The position numbers and the translations under genes are program-made. Positions 23,637 to 30,417 of a DNA stretch of 41,642 nt are shown in pieces. Below the pieces are notes generated by a model. It was not told the origin of the DNA, did no database searches, and saw nothing but the letters and a program-made list of their open reading frames with translations. How positions within the stretch are numbered: the first letter of the stretch is position 1; each line of letters opens with the position of its first letter. Origin of the DNA: JBBKXP01 sp038251315 (GTDB lineage Bacteria; Pseudomonadota; Alphaproteobacteria; Rhodobacterales; Rhodobacteraceae); the NCBI GenBank assembly GCA_038251315.1, contig JBBSBK010000023.1, positions 1-41,642 on the forward strand, read 5' to 3'.

Positions 23637-24817
23637 AGGTTTCTGCCCCAGAGGCTGAGGCCATCGCGCTATTGCGCGCACTTGTCCGCCATAACAGCAT
23701 CAATCCGCCCGGCATCACAAAAGGTGTGGCCGGGGTCGCGCTCGATTGGCTGCGCGATTCCGGGTTACGGCCTGAAGTCGTCAGCGCCCATCCCGACAAG
23801 CCCAATATCGTGCTCACGATCGATAACGGGCCGGGGCCGCATCTGGTGTTCAACGCCCACCTCGACACGGTCTCTGCCGGCGATCCATCCGCCTGGACTT
23901 TTCCGATCCAGGATCTGACCGAGCAGGACGGTCGGCTCTACGGCCTCGGCACTGGCAACATGAAAGCAGCGGCGACAGCGATGATGCTTGCAATCCGCAG
24001 CCTTTCGGCAAGACGAGACGACTGGTCTGGCCGTGTCAGCCTGACGCTTGTTGCGGATGAATGCGTGTTCGGCCCCGACGGTGCGGCATTTCTGCTGGAT
24101 CAGCGTCCAGATCTGCGTGGCGACATGGTAATCTGCGGTGAAGGTCCGGGATTTATGCACCTTGCCATTGCCGAAAAGGGGTTGATGTGGGTCAGGCTGA
24201 CGGCAACTGGGCGGGTCGGCCAGGGCATGCTAAGCAACGTCCGGAGCACTGCGACCACGCGACTGGCGGCCGCCATCATCGCGCTGGACGAAATCAATCA
24301 TCTTTCTGTGCGATGCCCGCTGCCGGTGCTCGATCATAAGGACAATGTCGAAGGTTTGCGACCTTCGGTGAATGTCGGGCGCATTGGCGGTGGCGATTTC
24401 ATCAGCCAGTCAGCGAGTTCGGCATGGGCTGAAATCGACTTTCGAATCCCGCCAGGACTGAGCGTGAAAGATCTGAGTGCCATACTGGATTCGATCTGCA
24501 AAACAGAGACTCTGGAATGGGAAACGATCAAGGCATGGGATGCGAACTGGACCGATTCCGAAAGCAAAGTTGCGGTAGCCATATTGGACGCCGCCCATGA
24601 CAACGACCGTGCCGGGACACGATTGGTCACCCGACTGCCTGCGTCAGACGCCAGCCGCTGGCGGAAATTGGGTATTCCGTCGGTCTGCTTTGGCCCTCAG
24701 GCGGAACTGGCTTCCGGGGTAGATGATTATGTCATTCGGCAGGATTTTCTTGATTGCATAAAGATTTACGAGCAGGCCGCCTGCAACATTCTCCCAACAA
24801 TCCAGAAAGCGAAGTAG
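23633..24817 (+). CDS. M20 peptidase/deacylase homologue with substituted metal ligands
   Basis: 394 residues, full length for the ArgE/DapE/ACY1 family. The first motif is intact (NAHLDTV, His76 and Asp78), and the catalytic Glu143 is present. The bridging Asp is Asn109 (YGLGTGNMKAA), the second Glu of the usual DEE is Cys144 (VADECVFG), the C-terminal His is Ser361 (GPQAELASGVDDYV), and the lid-domain His is Gln197 (TGRVGQGML). The Glu of the motif usually read as GEP remains as Glu170. It is therefore either inactive, a binding or regulatory protein, or an enzyme with altered metal chemistry. GTG start at 23633, GTGA overlap with the lactonase-like gene. The frame is open and the codon use ordinary, so it is not a decaying gene. 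Assignments of ligands are by motif alignment from memory. Confidence 0.8.
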   Translation: MKVSAPEAEAIALLRALVRHNSINPPGITKGVAGVALDWLRDSGLRPEVVSAHPDKPNIVLTIDNGPGPHLVFNAHLDTVSAGDPSAWTFPIQDLTEQDGRLYGLGTGNMKAAATAMMLAIRSLSARRDDWSGRVSLTLVADECVFGPDGAAFLLDQRPDLRGDMVICGEGPGFMHLAIAEKGLMWVRLTATGRVGQGMLSNVRSTATTRLAAAIIALDEINHLSVRCPLPVLDHKDNVEGLRPSVNVGRIGGGDFISQSASSAWAEIDFRIPPGLSVKDLSAILDSICKTETLEWETIKAWDANWTDSESKVAVAILDAAHDNDRAGTRLVTRLPASDASRWRKLGIPSVCFGPQAELASGVDDYVIRQDFLDCIKIYEQAACNILPTIQKAK

Positions 24818-24867
24818 TATGGTGCTAACTTCGATTGAACCCGCTATCTGGCTTCAGGGTATCGGTT

Positions 24868-24960
24868 TTACTGCACAGCGGCGACCGACATCTTGTTCGC
24901 TCGCCAGAGGCGCTCGATGACGAAGTTGTCTACGCAGCGCCCCATCGTCGGCGATGCGCG
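24868..24960 (-). pseudogene. Possible remnant of an IS3-type transposase
   Basis: On the minus strand, 24942-24892 encodes GRCVDNFVIERLWRANK, which resembles the conserved catalytic C-terminal motif of IS3-family transposases (GRxxDNxxxERLWRSxK). It is followed by a stop within a few codons. Sequence before it (to 25071) is open but not clearly transposase-like. Nothing else of an element, and no inverted repeats, are visible in 24818-25089. I regard this as a scrap of an insertion sequence; the evidence is a single motif. Confidence 0.4.
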
Positions 24961-25089
24961 CCACTTCTGCTGCTGCATTTCCTGAGGGTCATTACTGTCC
25001 GACGGGAACCAAGGGGGCAAGTATCGCGTTGCGACATGACTGCCTTTGAATTTCCGGAGGCCCGAGGCCATTGAAATGGGAGAACTGCG

Positions 25090-26214
25090 ATGAGTGAAGG
25101 CAGCGCATTCCGAGGGCCAGTGCCCATCCTGCTGGTAATTGTGGCCGTGCTCGGCTGGGGATTTGCCCTTTATACGATTAATGCGCGGTCAAATCTTCGA
25201 TCCGAACTCGCGCAACAGAACCTGGCGGTGGGCACCTTGGACTCCCTGCGTGGCGAAGTCGCGATTCTCACCTCGGAGACGGAACGCCTCATCGGCGAAC
25301 GCGATTCCGCCCTTGCCGGCCTTGCCGCGCAGCAGCAGCAACTTGCCCAGTTGCAAGACCAGATTTCCACGGCCGGAAGCGATCTTGAGCAAAAGCAGAT
25401 CGACCTGACCGATGTCGAGCAGCAACTCGGACCACTGCGCGAAGAGATTGCCGGGTTCGACACTGCCCGCCACGATGCAGAGCAACGCCTTTCCGACAAA
25501 ACACAGGAGTTGGCTGATGTGGGTGAACGACTCACAGAGGCCCGGGCGAGCGAGGCGGACCTCCAGCAGCAGCTTGCAGTTCTGACCGACGAGACCGCGC
25601 AACTGACAGCGGGATCCGCCGAGGCCGAGTCGCGGGTGCAGCAAGCAAGAGACGCGGAAGCCTCGTTGCAAATGGCTCTGGTCTCGGCGACGGCTGAATT
25701 TGATCGCATCACTGCAGAGCGGGATGCGCTGTCGCAGGAAGTCCAGGATTTGACCGAGCGTCGCGACCTGCTCGCCGCCGACAATGCCGCCGCCACCGAA
25801 CAGCGCCAGTCCGTGCAGGCCGTCGTCACGCAGCTTTCGGAAGACCTTGCAGCGCGAAGCCAACAGCTTGCCGAAGCCGAACAGCGCATGACCGACTTGC
25901 AGGCGCAGGACGTCCCGGTGGTTGCAACAGACGTGACTCTCGAGCCGGGCGTATATACTGCCGGGCCACTTGCGGTGACCCTTCGCAATGACGGCCGTTT
26001 TGTTCTGCGCAACGAGACCCGCGGCAAGGAGATCACCGGTGGCTACGTCCTGAACGAGGGCCGCCTGACGCTGACGGAGGCCGAGGGTGACGTGGGTACA
26101 ACCGCATTCCCGATGGTTTGCGTGCTGCGTCAATCGGATGACGGGCTGGTGCTGGAGCAAGACGGCGATGGGCTTTGTGCGCTGGCCGGTCTGACACTTC
26201 AGGCCCAGGAGTAA
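25090..26214 (+). CDS. Membrane-anchored coiled-coil protein with C-terminal beta domain, unknown function
   Basis: 374 residues. Residues 9-30 (GPVPILLVIVAVLGWGFALYTI) form one membrane helix. Residues 34-275 are a long heptad-rich region full of Q, E, A, L and D, predicted as coiled coil. Residues 280-374 form a compact, probably beta-rich domain (TLEPGVYTAGPLAVTLRNDGRF) with two cysteines (Cys344, Cys363) that could pair in the periplasm. Topology is probably N-in, with coiled coil and C-domain outside. GGGAGA stands before ATG 25090. It lies alone between two transposase remnants, so it may be transferred DNA. I do not recognise a family; a cell-envelope spacer or a TolA-like structural role is conceivable but unsupported. 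Confidence 0.75.
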   Translation: MSEGSAFRGPVPILLVIVAVLGWGFALYTINARSNLRSELAQQNLAVGTLDSLRGEVAILTSETERLIGERDSALAGLAAQQQQLAQLQDQISTAGSDLEQKQIDLTDVEQQLGPLREEIAGFDTARHDAEQRLSDKTQELADVGERLTEARASEADLQQQLAVLTDETAQLTAGSAEAESRVQQARDAEASLQMALVSATAEFDRITAERDALSQEVQDLTERRDLLAADNAAATEQRQSVQAVVTQLSEDLAARSQQLAEAEQRMTDLQAQDVPVVATDVTLEPGVYTAGPLAVTLRNDGRFVLRNETRGKEITGGYVLNEGRLTLTEAEGDVGTTAFPMVCVLRQSDDGLVLEQDGDGLCALAGLTLQAQE

Positions 26215-26281
26215 GGGGCCAGAAAGCCGCTCTCCAGATCGCGAGGTTAGTGCCGCGCAAGCTGAGCGAGGGCAGCAAGAC

Positions 26282-26323
26282 AGCCGCCAACCAAACACGT
26301 GTGTTAACCGGGACCGGGATCAT
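26282..26323 (-). pseudogene. IS66-type tnpB, first 14 codons only
   Basis: The ATG at 26323 overlaps the stop of the restored tnpA frame as ATGA, the usual tnpA-tnpB junction of IS66 elements. The encoded MIPVPVNTRVWLAA is the conserved start of IS66 TnpB (Orf2). After codon 14 the sequence no longer resembles TnpB, so the element was cut here. The 67 bases from here to the end of the coiled-coil gene show nothing recognisable. Confidence 0.65.
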
Positions 26324-26609
26324 GCTGAAAGGCTTCGGATCAGACGGGCCAAAGCCTCGGAGTCGTAGACACCAATGATCCTCAAGCGGTGACCGCCCGC
26401 GACATCAATCTCAATCGCACTTTGCGGCGGCTTGGGATCGCCTCGGGATCGGGCGCATACCGTGGATCACGTAACCACTTGAAGATCATGTTCGCGTTCA
26501 CCGCATAACGCCGGGCGACCTGCGCCAGAGAAACACCTGCCGCCGTCGTCTGAAAACAGATCGTCCGCTTCTCTTCATCCGTCCAAAGTCGCTTCGTCCG
26601 ACGCGCCAT
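26320..26609 (-). pseudogene. tnpA: IS66-type tnpA, frameshifted
   Basis: From ATG 26609 the frame encodes MARRTKRLWTDEEKRTICFQ, then VSLAQVARRYAVNANMIFKW and LRDPRYAPD, the helix-turn-helix part of IS66/IS3-type TnpA. At about 26425-26440 it shifts frame and stops at 26382. The proper C-terminus, EIDVAGGHRLRIIGVYDSEA followed by LARLIRSLSA, is found in another frame and ends with TGA at 26322-26320. A single indel therefore broke the gene. An upstream ATG at 26621 is possible. I see no terminal inverted repeat on the tRNA side. Confidence 0.7.
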
Positions 26610-26723
26610 TCGCTGCCCCATAGTGTCCGCCAAGCGCCCAGCACGACGAACAATTGGAGCAATCGGTTGGAGCGATGATGATGCGTTTTGGGGTTGTCCT
26701 GTAGTTCTGAGCGTCATCGCCAA

Positions 26724-26805
26724 CGCAGAGGGGAGGCAGAAATGGAGATAGAGAAAGTTAAAAATCCGTTAAATATTTGAAAAGTATATATATTAATAGA
26801 AAGAA
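26724..26805. other. AT-rich segment at the 3' side of tRNA-Leu
   Basis: About 80 bases of very AT-rich sequence (for example AAAAGTATATATATTAATAG at 26780-26799) lie directly after the tRNA 3' end in a GC-rich genome. Read with the tRNA it contains several T-runs and may end that transcript, but no stable hairpin is seen. Together with the neighbouring IS66 remnant it looks like foreign or insertion-prone DNA. Confidence 0.5.
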
Positions 26806-26891
26806 TGGTGCCCAGAAGAGGACTCGAACCTCCACGTCCTTGCGGACACTGGCACCTGAAGCCAGCGCGTCTACCATTCCACCACCTGGGC
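26806..26891 (-). tRNA. tRNA-Leu (anticodon CAG)
   Basis: The minus strand folds as a class II tRNA. The acceptor stem is GCCCAGG with TCTGGGC, the D-arm follows, and the anticodon stem CTGGC/GCCAG has loop TTCAGGT (anticodon CAG, reading CUG). Next come a long variable arm (TGTCCGCAAGGACG) and the T-arm with GGTTCGAGTCC. The discriminator is A73 and the CCA end is encoded (26808-26806). The long variable arm is characteristic of tRNA-Leu. It is read leftward, with its 3' end facing the IS-scarred catabolic region. Confidence 0.95.
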
Positions 26892-26909
26892 AGGCCGTGT
26901 TTGTTGCGC

Positions 26910-26938
26910 CGTTTAAGGTGGCGCAACGCGGCTGTCAA
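26910..26938 (-). promoter_or_regulatory. Promoter of tRNA-Leu, with inverted repeat across the -10 area
   Basis: On the minus strand a perfect -35 TTGACA (26938-26933) and TAAACG (26915-26910) are 17 bases apart. This places the start of transcription about 10-12 bases before the tRNA. GTTGCGCC (26903-26910) and GGCGCAAC (26920-26927) form a perfect 8-bp inverted repeat with a 9-base centre that includes part of the -10 hexamer. Confidence 0.6.
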
Positions 26939-27026
26939 CGCGATTTCTGCTGCGCGGATTTGCGCCTTGTCTGGGCTTTGGGCCGGCGGTAAACCGTGTC
27001 ACGTTCCTGACCGAAAGGCGGCCACG

Positions 27027-28004
27027 ATGACGCAACTTGTCACCATATTCGGCGGCGCCGGGTTTCTGGGCCGCTACGTCGCCCGGCGGATGGCGCAGGC
27101 CGGGTGGCGCGTGCGCGTCGTGACCCGCAGCCCGAACGAAGCGATGTTCGTGCGCACTTATGGCGCGGTCGGGCAGGTCGAACCCGTGTTCGGCAATATT
27201 CGCGATGATGCCAGCGTGCTGGCCGCAGTGACCGGCGCGACTGCCGTGGTCAACTGTGTCAGCACCTTTGACGCTGGTGGAGCCAACAGTTTCAAGGCGA
27301 TCAACGTCACCGGGGCCGACCGGATTGCGCGGATCGCAGCGCAGGCAGGCGTCGCGCGGATAGTGCAGATTTCAGCCATCGGGGCGGACGCAAACGCGCC
27401 CAGCATCTATGGTCGCACCAAGGCCGCAGGCGAAGCCGCCGTACTGACCCACATGCCTGCCGCCGTGATCCTGCGTCCATCGATCATGTTTGGCCCCGAG
27501 GATGACTTTTTCAACCGGTTCGCCGGGATGACCCGGTTTGGCCCGGCCCTGCCCGTGGTTGGTGCCGACACCCGGTTTCAGCCGGTCTATGTCGACGATG
27601 TGGCGCAGGCCGTGGTCATGGGCGTGCTGGGGCAGGCCGCTCCCGGCGTCTATGAGATGGGTGGGCCGGACGTGCGCACGTTCCGTGAATTGATGACCGA
27701 GATGCTGGCGGTGATCCGCCGTCGCCGTCTGGTTATCAACCTGCCCTTTGGTGTTGCCCGCCTTATGGCGTTCGGATTTCGGATAGGTGCGATGTTCACG
27801 GGCGGGCTGATCAAGGGGCCGATCACTGCCGATCAGGTTGCCAGCCTTGGCGTCGACAACGTCATGGCCGATGGGGCGCGCGGTCTGTCGACCCTTGGCA
27901 TAACCCCAACTGCGATGGCCGCTGTCCTGCCTGAATATCTGTGGCGGTTCCGCCCGTCAGGCCAATATGACGCGATTAAAGAGTCTGCGCAGAACCTGCG
28001 CTAG
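27027..28004 (+). CDS. NDUFA9-like NAD(P)-binding protein (atypical SDR)
   Basis: 325 residues. A Rossmann fold with GGAGFLG (GxxGxxG at 9-15) opens the protein. VNCVSTFDAGGANSFKAINV, SAIGADANAPSIYGRTKAAG (Tyr and Lys of YGRTK) and VILRPSIMFGPEDDFFNRF follow, as in the NDUFA9/complex-I-associated subgroup of extended SDRs. In alphaproteobacteria such proteins are usually annotated as complex I NAD(P)-binding subunit-like; an accessory role for respiratory complex I is inferred. ATG 27027 has AAAGGCGG upstream; the longer frame runs through the tRNA gene and is not real. It is followed 19 bases later by uppP. Confidence 0.85.
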   Translation: MTQLVTIFGGAGFLGRYVARRMAQAGWRVRVVTRSPNEAMFVRTYGAVGQVEPVFGNIRDDASVLAAVTGATAVVNCVSTFDAGGANSFKAINVTGADRIARIAAQAGVARIVQISAIGADANAPSIYGRTKAAGEAAVLTHMPAAVILRPSIMFGPEDDFFNRFAGMTRFGPALPVVGADTRFQPVYVDDVAQAVVMGVLGQAAPGVYEMGGPDVRTFRELMTEMLAVIRRRRLVINLPFGVARLMAFGFRIGAMFTGGLIKGPITADQVASLGVDNVMADGARGLSTLGITPTAMAAVLPEYLWRFRPSGQYDAIKESAQNLR

Positions 28005-28023
28005 GTCTGAAAGGCCCCCGTAA

Positions 28024-28827
28024 ATGACCGACACGACGCTGGTGGCCGCCTTTCTGGGGCTGCTTGAAGGCCTGACCGAATTCATTCCCGTATCGTCCAC
28101 CGGCCACCTGCTGCTGGCCGCGCATTTCCTGAAGTTCGAAAGTGCCGGCAAGACATTCGAAGTGGTGATCCAGCTTGGCGCGGTGCTGGCCATTCTGACA
28201 CTGTATGCGGGCAAGCTGTGGGCGGTGTTCCGCGATGCCCCGCATGACCCGGACGCGCGGCAGTTCATCCTCTCGGTGCTGATCGCCTTTCTGCCTGCGG
28301 TGGTGATCGGCGTGCTGGCGCATGATTTCATCAAGACGGTGCTGTTTGAATCGCCGATGCTGATCGCCACGATGCTGATCCTTGGCGGCGGGGTCCTGCT
28401 GTTCGTCGACCGGATCGCGCCGCCACCGGTGCATGAGGATGCGATGAAGATCCCGCTGGGTAAGGCGCTGATGATCGGCGTCATTCAGTGCCTTGCGATG
28501 ATCCCCGGTGTGTCGCGGTCGGGTGCCACGATCGTCGGCGCGCTGATGCTGGGGGCCAGCAAGCGGGCAGCGGCGGAATTTTCGTTTTTCCTGTCGATGC
28601 CCACGATGGCCGGGGCGTTTGCCTTTGATCTTTACAAGAACCGCGATGTGCTGGACGCATCGGCAATGGGCGAAATCGCCATTGGGTTCGCGATGGCCTT
28701 TGTCACCGCCGTGTTGGTCGTCCGCTGGGTTTTGGACTACGTGACCCGTAACGGTTTTGCGCTGTTTGGCTGGTGGCGAATCGTGGTCGGCGGGGCGGCG
28801 ATGGTGGCGCTTTGGGCTGGGCTCTAA
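28024..28827 (+). CDS. uppP: Undecaprenyl-diphosphate phosphatase
   Basis: Polytopic inner-membrane enzyme of 267 residues (BacA/UppP). It dephosphorylates undecaprenyl diphosphate to recycle the lipid carrier for peptidoglycan and other wall polymers, and confers bacitracin tolerance. Signature motifs are EGLTEFIPVSSTGH (15-28) and PGVSRSG (161-167), the two conserved catalytic regions, with hydrophobic helices between and after them. The length matches the family. It is probably co-transcribed with the NDUFA9-like gene 19 bases upstream. Confidence 0.95.
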   Translation: MTDTTLVAAFLGLLEGLTEFIPVSSTGHLLLAAHFLKFESAGKTFEVVIQLGAVLAILTLYAGKLWAVFRDAPHDPDARQFILSVLIAFLPAVVIGVLAHDFIKTVLFESPMLIATMLILGGGVLLFVDRIAPPPVHEDAMKIPLGKALMIGVIQCLAMIPGVSRSGATIVGALMLGASKRAAAEFSFFLSMPTMAGAFAFDLYKNRDVLDASAMGEIAIGFAMAFVTAVLVVRWVLDYVTRNGFALFGWWRIVVGGAAMVALWAGL

Positions 28828-28983
28828 AGAGTAGGTCAGCAATGATTACCTATTTTCAGCAATTTTTGGTGGAAAAGTCAGCGCCACACTAAAAAACATC
28901 CAAACTAGGTCAGCACTACTGCCTTTTCATTCGGCTCAAGCCGTTTTATCCAGTCACTCCGGACCGATGACGGAGGAATACAC
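28828..28983 (+). promoter_or_regulatory. gltD upstream region with four phased TCAGC boxes
   Basis: TCAGC occurs at 28836, 28856, 28878 and 28910, that is, 20, 22 and 32 bases apart, close to 2, 2 and 3 helical turns. Two of the boxes lie in a longer direct repeat, TAGGTCAGCA (28832-28841 and 28906-28915). A small stem CGGC-TCAA-GCCG followed by TTTT (28932-28947) lies between the boxes and the gene. Repeated sites on one DNA face suggest an activator or repressor of the glutamate synthase operon. GGAGGA seven bases before GTG 28984 sets the gltD start. Confidence 0.45.
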
Positions 28984-30417
28984 GTGGCTGGTCAGAAGAT
29001 GCTGAAATTCGTCACCGTCGCGCGGGATATGCCTGAAAAGCGTATCCCCGATCTGCGCCGGAACGACTTCCACGAGATTTATGCGGAATACGCCCGCGAC
29101 AAGGCCGCCGAACAGGCCGCCCGTTGCAGCCAATGCGGTGTGCCTTATTGCCAGACCCATTGCCCGCTGCAAAACAACATCCCCGACTGGCTGCGGATGA
29201 CCGCCGAAGGGCGGCTGCAAGAGGCTTATGAGCTAAGCCAGGCCACCAACACTTTCCCCGAAATCTGTGGCCGCATCTGCCCGCAGGACCGCCTGTGCGA
29301 AGGCAACTGTGTGATCGAACTGTCCGGGCATGGCACCGTGACTATCGGCGCGGTGGAAAAATACATCACCGACACGGCGTTCGAAAACGGCTGGGTCAAG
29401 CCGATCCAACCATATGCCGAACGTGCCGAAAGCGTTGGCATCATCGGCGCCGGCCCCGGTGGATTGGCCGCCGCCGACATGCTGCGCCGCGCGGGCGTGC
29501 AGGTCACGGTCTATGACCGCTATGACCGGGGCGGCGGGTTGATGACCTACGGCATCCCCGGCTTCAAGCTGGAAAAGGACATCGTCATGCTGCGCATGGC
29601 GCAACTGACCGATGGCGGCGTGCAATTCGTGCTGAACTGCAACGTCGGCGAGGATCTGACGTTCGACGCCATTCGGGGCGCACATGACGCTGTGCTGATC
29701 GCCACGGGCGTCTACAAAACCCGCGAATTGATGGCCCCCGGCGTGAGCGCCGAAGGGGTCGTGCGCGCCATCGACTATCTGACCGCGTCCAACCGCAAGA
29801 GTTTTGGCGACGTGGTCGAGGAATTCGACAGCGGTGAATTGAACGCGGCAGGCAAGCGCGTCGTCGTCATCGGTGGCGGCGACACCGCGATGGATTGCGT
29901 GCGGACGGCGGTGCGGCAGGGGGCCGAGTCGGTCAAATGCCTGTATCGCCGCGACCGCGCCAATATGCCGGGCAGCCAGCGCGAGGTCGCCAATGCCGAA
30001 GAAGAAGGCGTGCAATTCGTCTGGTTGTCCGCCCCCAAAGGGTTCGGCGGCAGCCCGGTCGAAGGCGTCATGGTACAAAAGATGCGGCTTGGCGCACCCG
30101 ACGTCACAGGCCGCCAGATGCCCGAACTGATCGACGGTGCCGACTACGAAGAACCCGCCGATCTGGTCATTCAGGCGCTGGGTTTCGAACCCGAAGACCT
30201 GCCGCGTCTTTGGGGGGTCGAGGGGCTGGATGTGACCCGCTGGGGCACCATCCGCGCCGATTTTATTACGGGCAAGACATCGCTGGAAGGGGTCTATGCA
30301 GCGGGCGATATCGTGCGCGGTGCCTCGCTTGTCGTCTGGGCGATCAAGGACGGGCGGGATGCGGCGGATGCGATCTTGGCGTATTTGTCGCAATCTGCCA
30401 GCGTGGCCGCAGAATGA
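28984..30417 (+). CDS. gltD: Glutamate synthase (NADPH) small subunit
   Basis: 477 residues, cytoplasmic. The N-terminal iron-sulfur region has Cys48, Cys51, Cys56 and Cys60 (CSQCGVPYCQTHCP) and Cys95, Cys99, Cys105 and Cys109. An FAD-binding Rossmann motif (IIGAGPGGLAAADMLRRAG) and an NADPH-binding one (VVIGGGDTAMDCVRTAVRQG) follow. It delivers electrons from NADPH to GltB, which makes glutamate from glutamine and 2-oxoglutarate. Start is GTG 28984 with GGAGGA upstream. The stop overlaps the next gene (ATGA). It is the first gene of an operon in which three other genes separate it from gltB. Confidence 0.95.
   Translation: MAGQKMLKFVTVARDMPEKRIPDLRRNDFHEIYAEYARDKAAEQAARCSQCGVPYCQTHCPLQNNIPDWLRMTAEGRLQEAYELSQATNTFPEICGRICPQDRLCEGNCVIELSGHGTVTIGAVEKYITDTAFENGWVKPIQPYAERAESVGIIGAGPGGLAAADMLRRAGVQVTVYDRYDRGGGLMTYGIPGFKLEKDIVMLRMAQLTDGGVQFVLNCNVGEDLTFDAIRGAHDAVLIATGVYKTRELMAPGVSAEGVVRAIDYLTASNRKSFGDVVEEFDSGELNAAGKRVVVIGGGDTAMDCVRTAVRQGAESVKCLYRRDRANMPGSQREVANAEEEGVQFVWLSAPKGFGGSPVEGVMVQKMRLGAPDVTGRQMPELIDGADYEEPADLVIQALGFEPEDLPRLWGVEGLDVTRWGTIRADFITGKTSLEGVYAAGDIVRGASLVVWAIKDGRDAADAILAYLSQSASVAAE

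Noticed and set aside
24835..25074. 79-codon open frame on the plus strand after the M20-like gene
   Set aside because: No ribosome site or recognisable sequence, and it overlaps the possible transposase remnant on the other strand.
25189..26298. 369-codon open frame on the minus strand
   Set aside because: Antisense to the coiled-coil gene. That gene has a ribosome site, a membrane helix and a heptad pattern; the antisense frame is a by-product of its Q/E/L/A codons.
26805..27026. N-terminal extension of the NDUFA9-like frame through the tRNA gene
   Set aside because: The extension is the translation of tRNA-Leu and its promoter; ATG 27027 has a good ribosome site and the Rossmann motif starts right after it.
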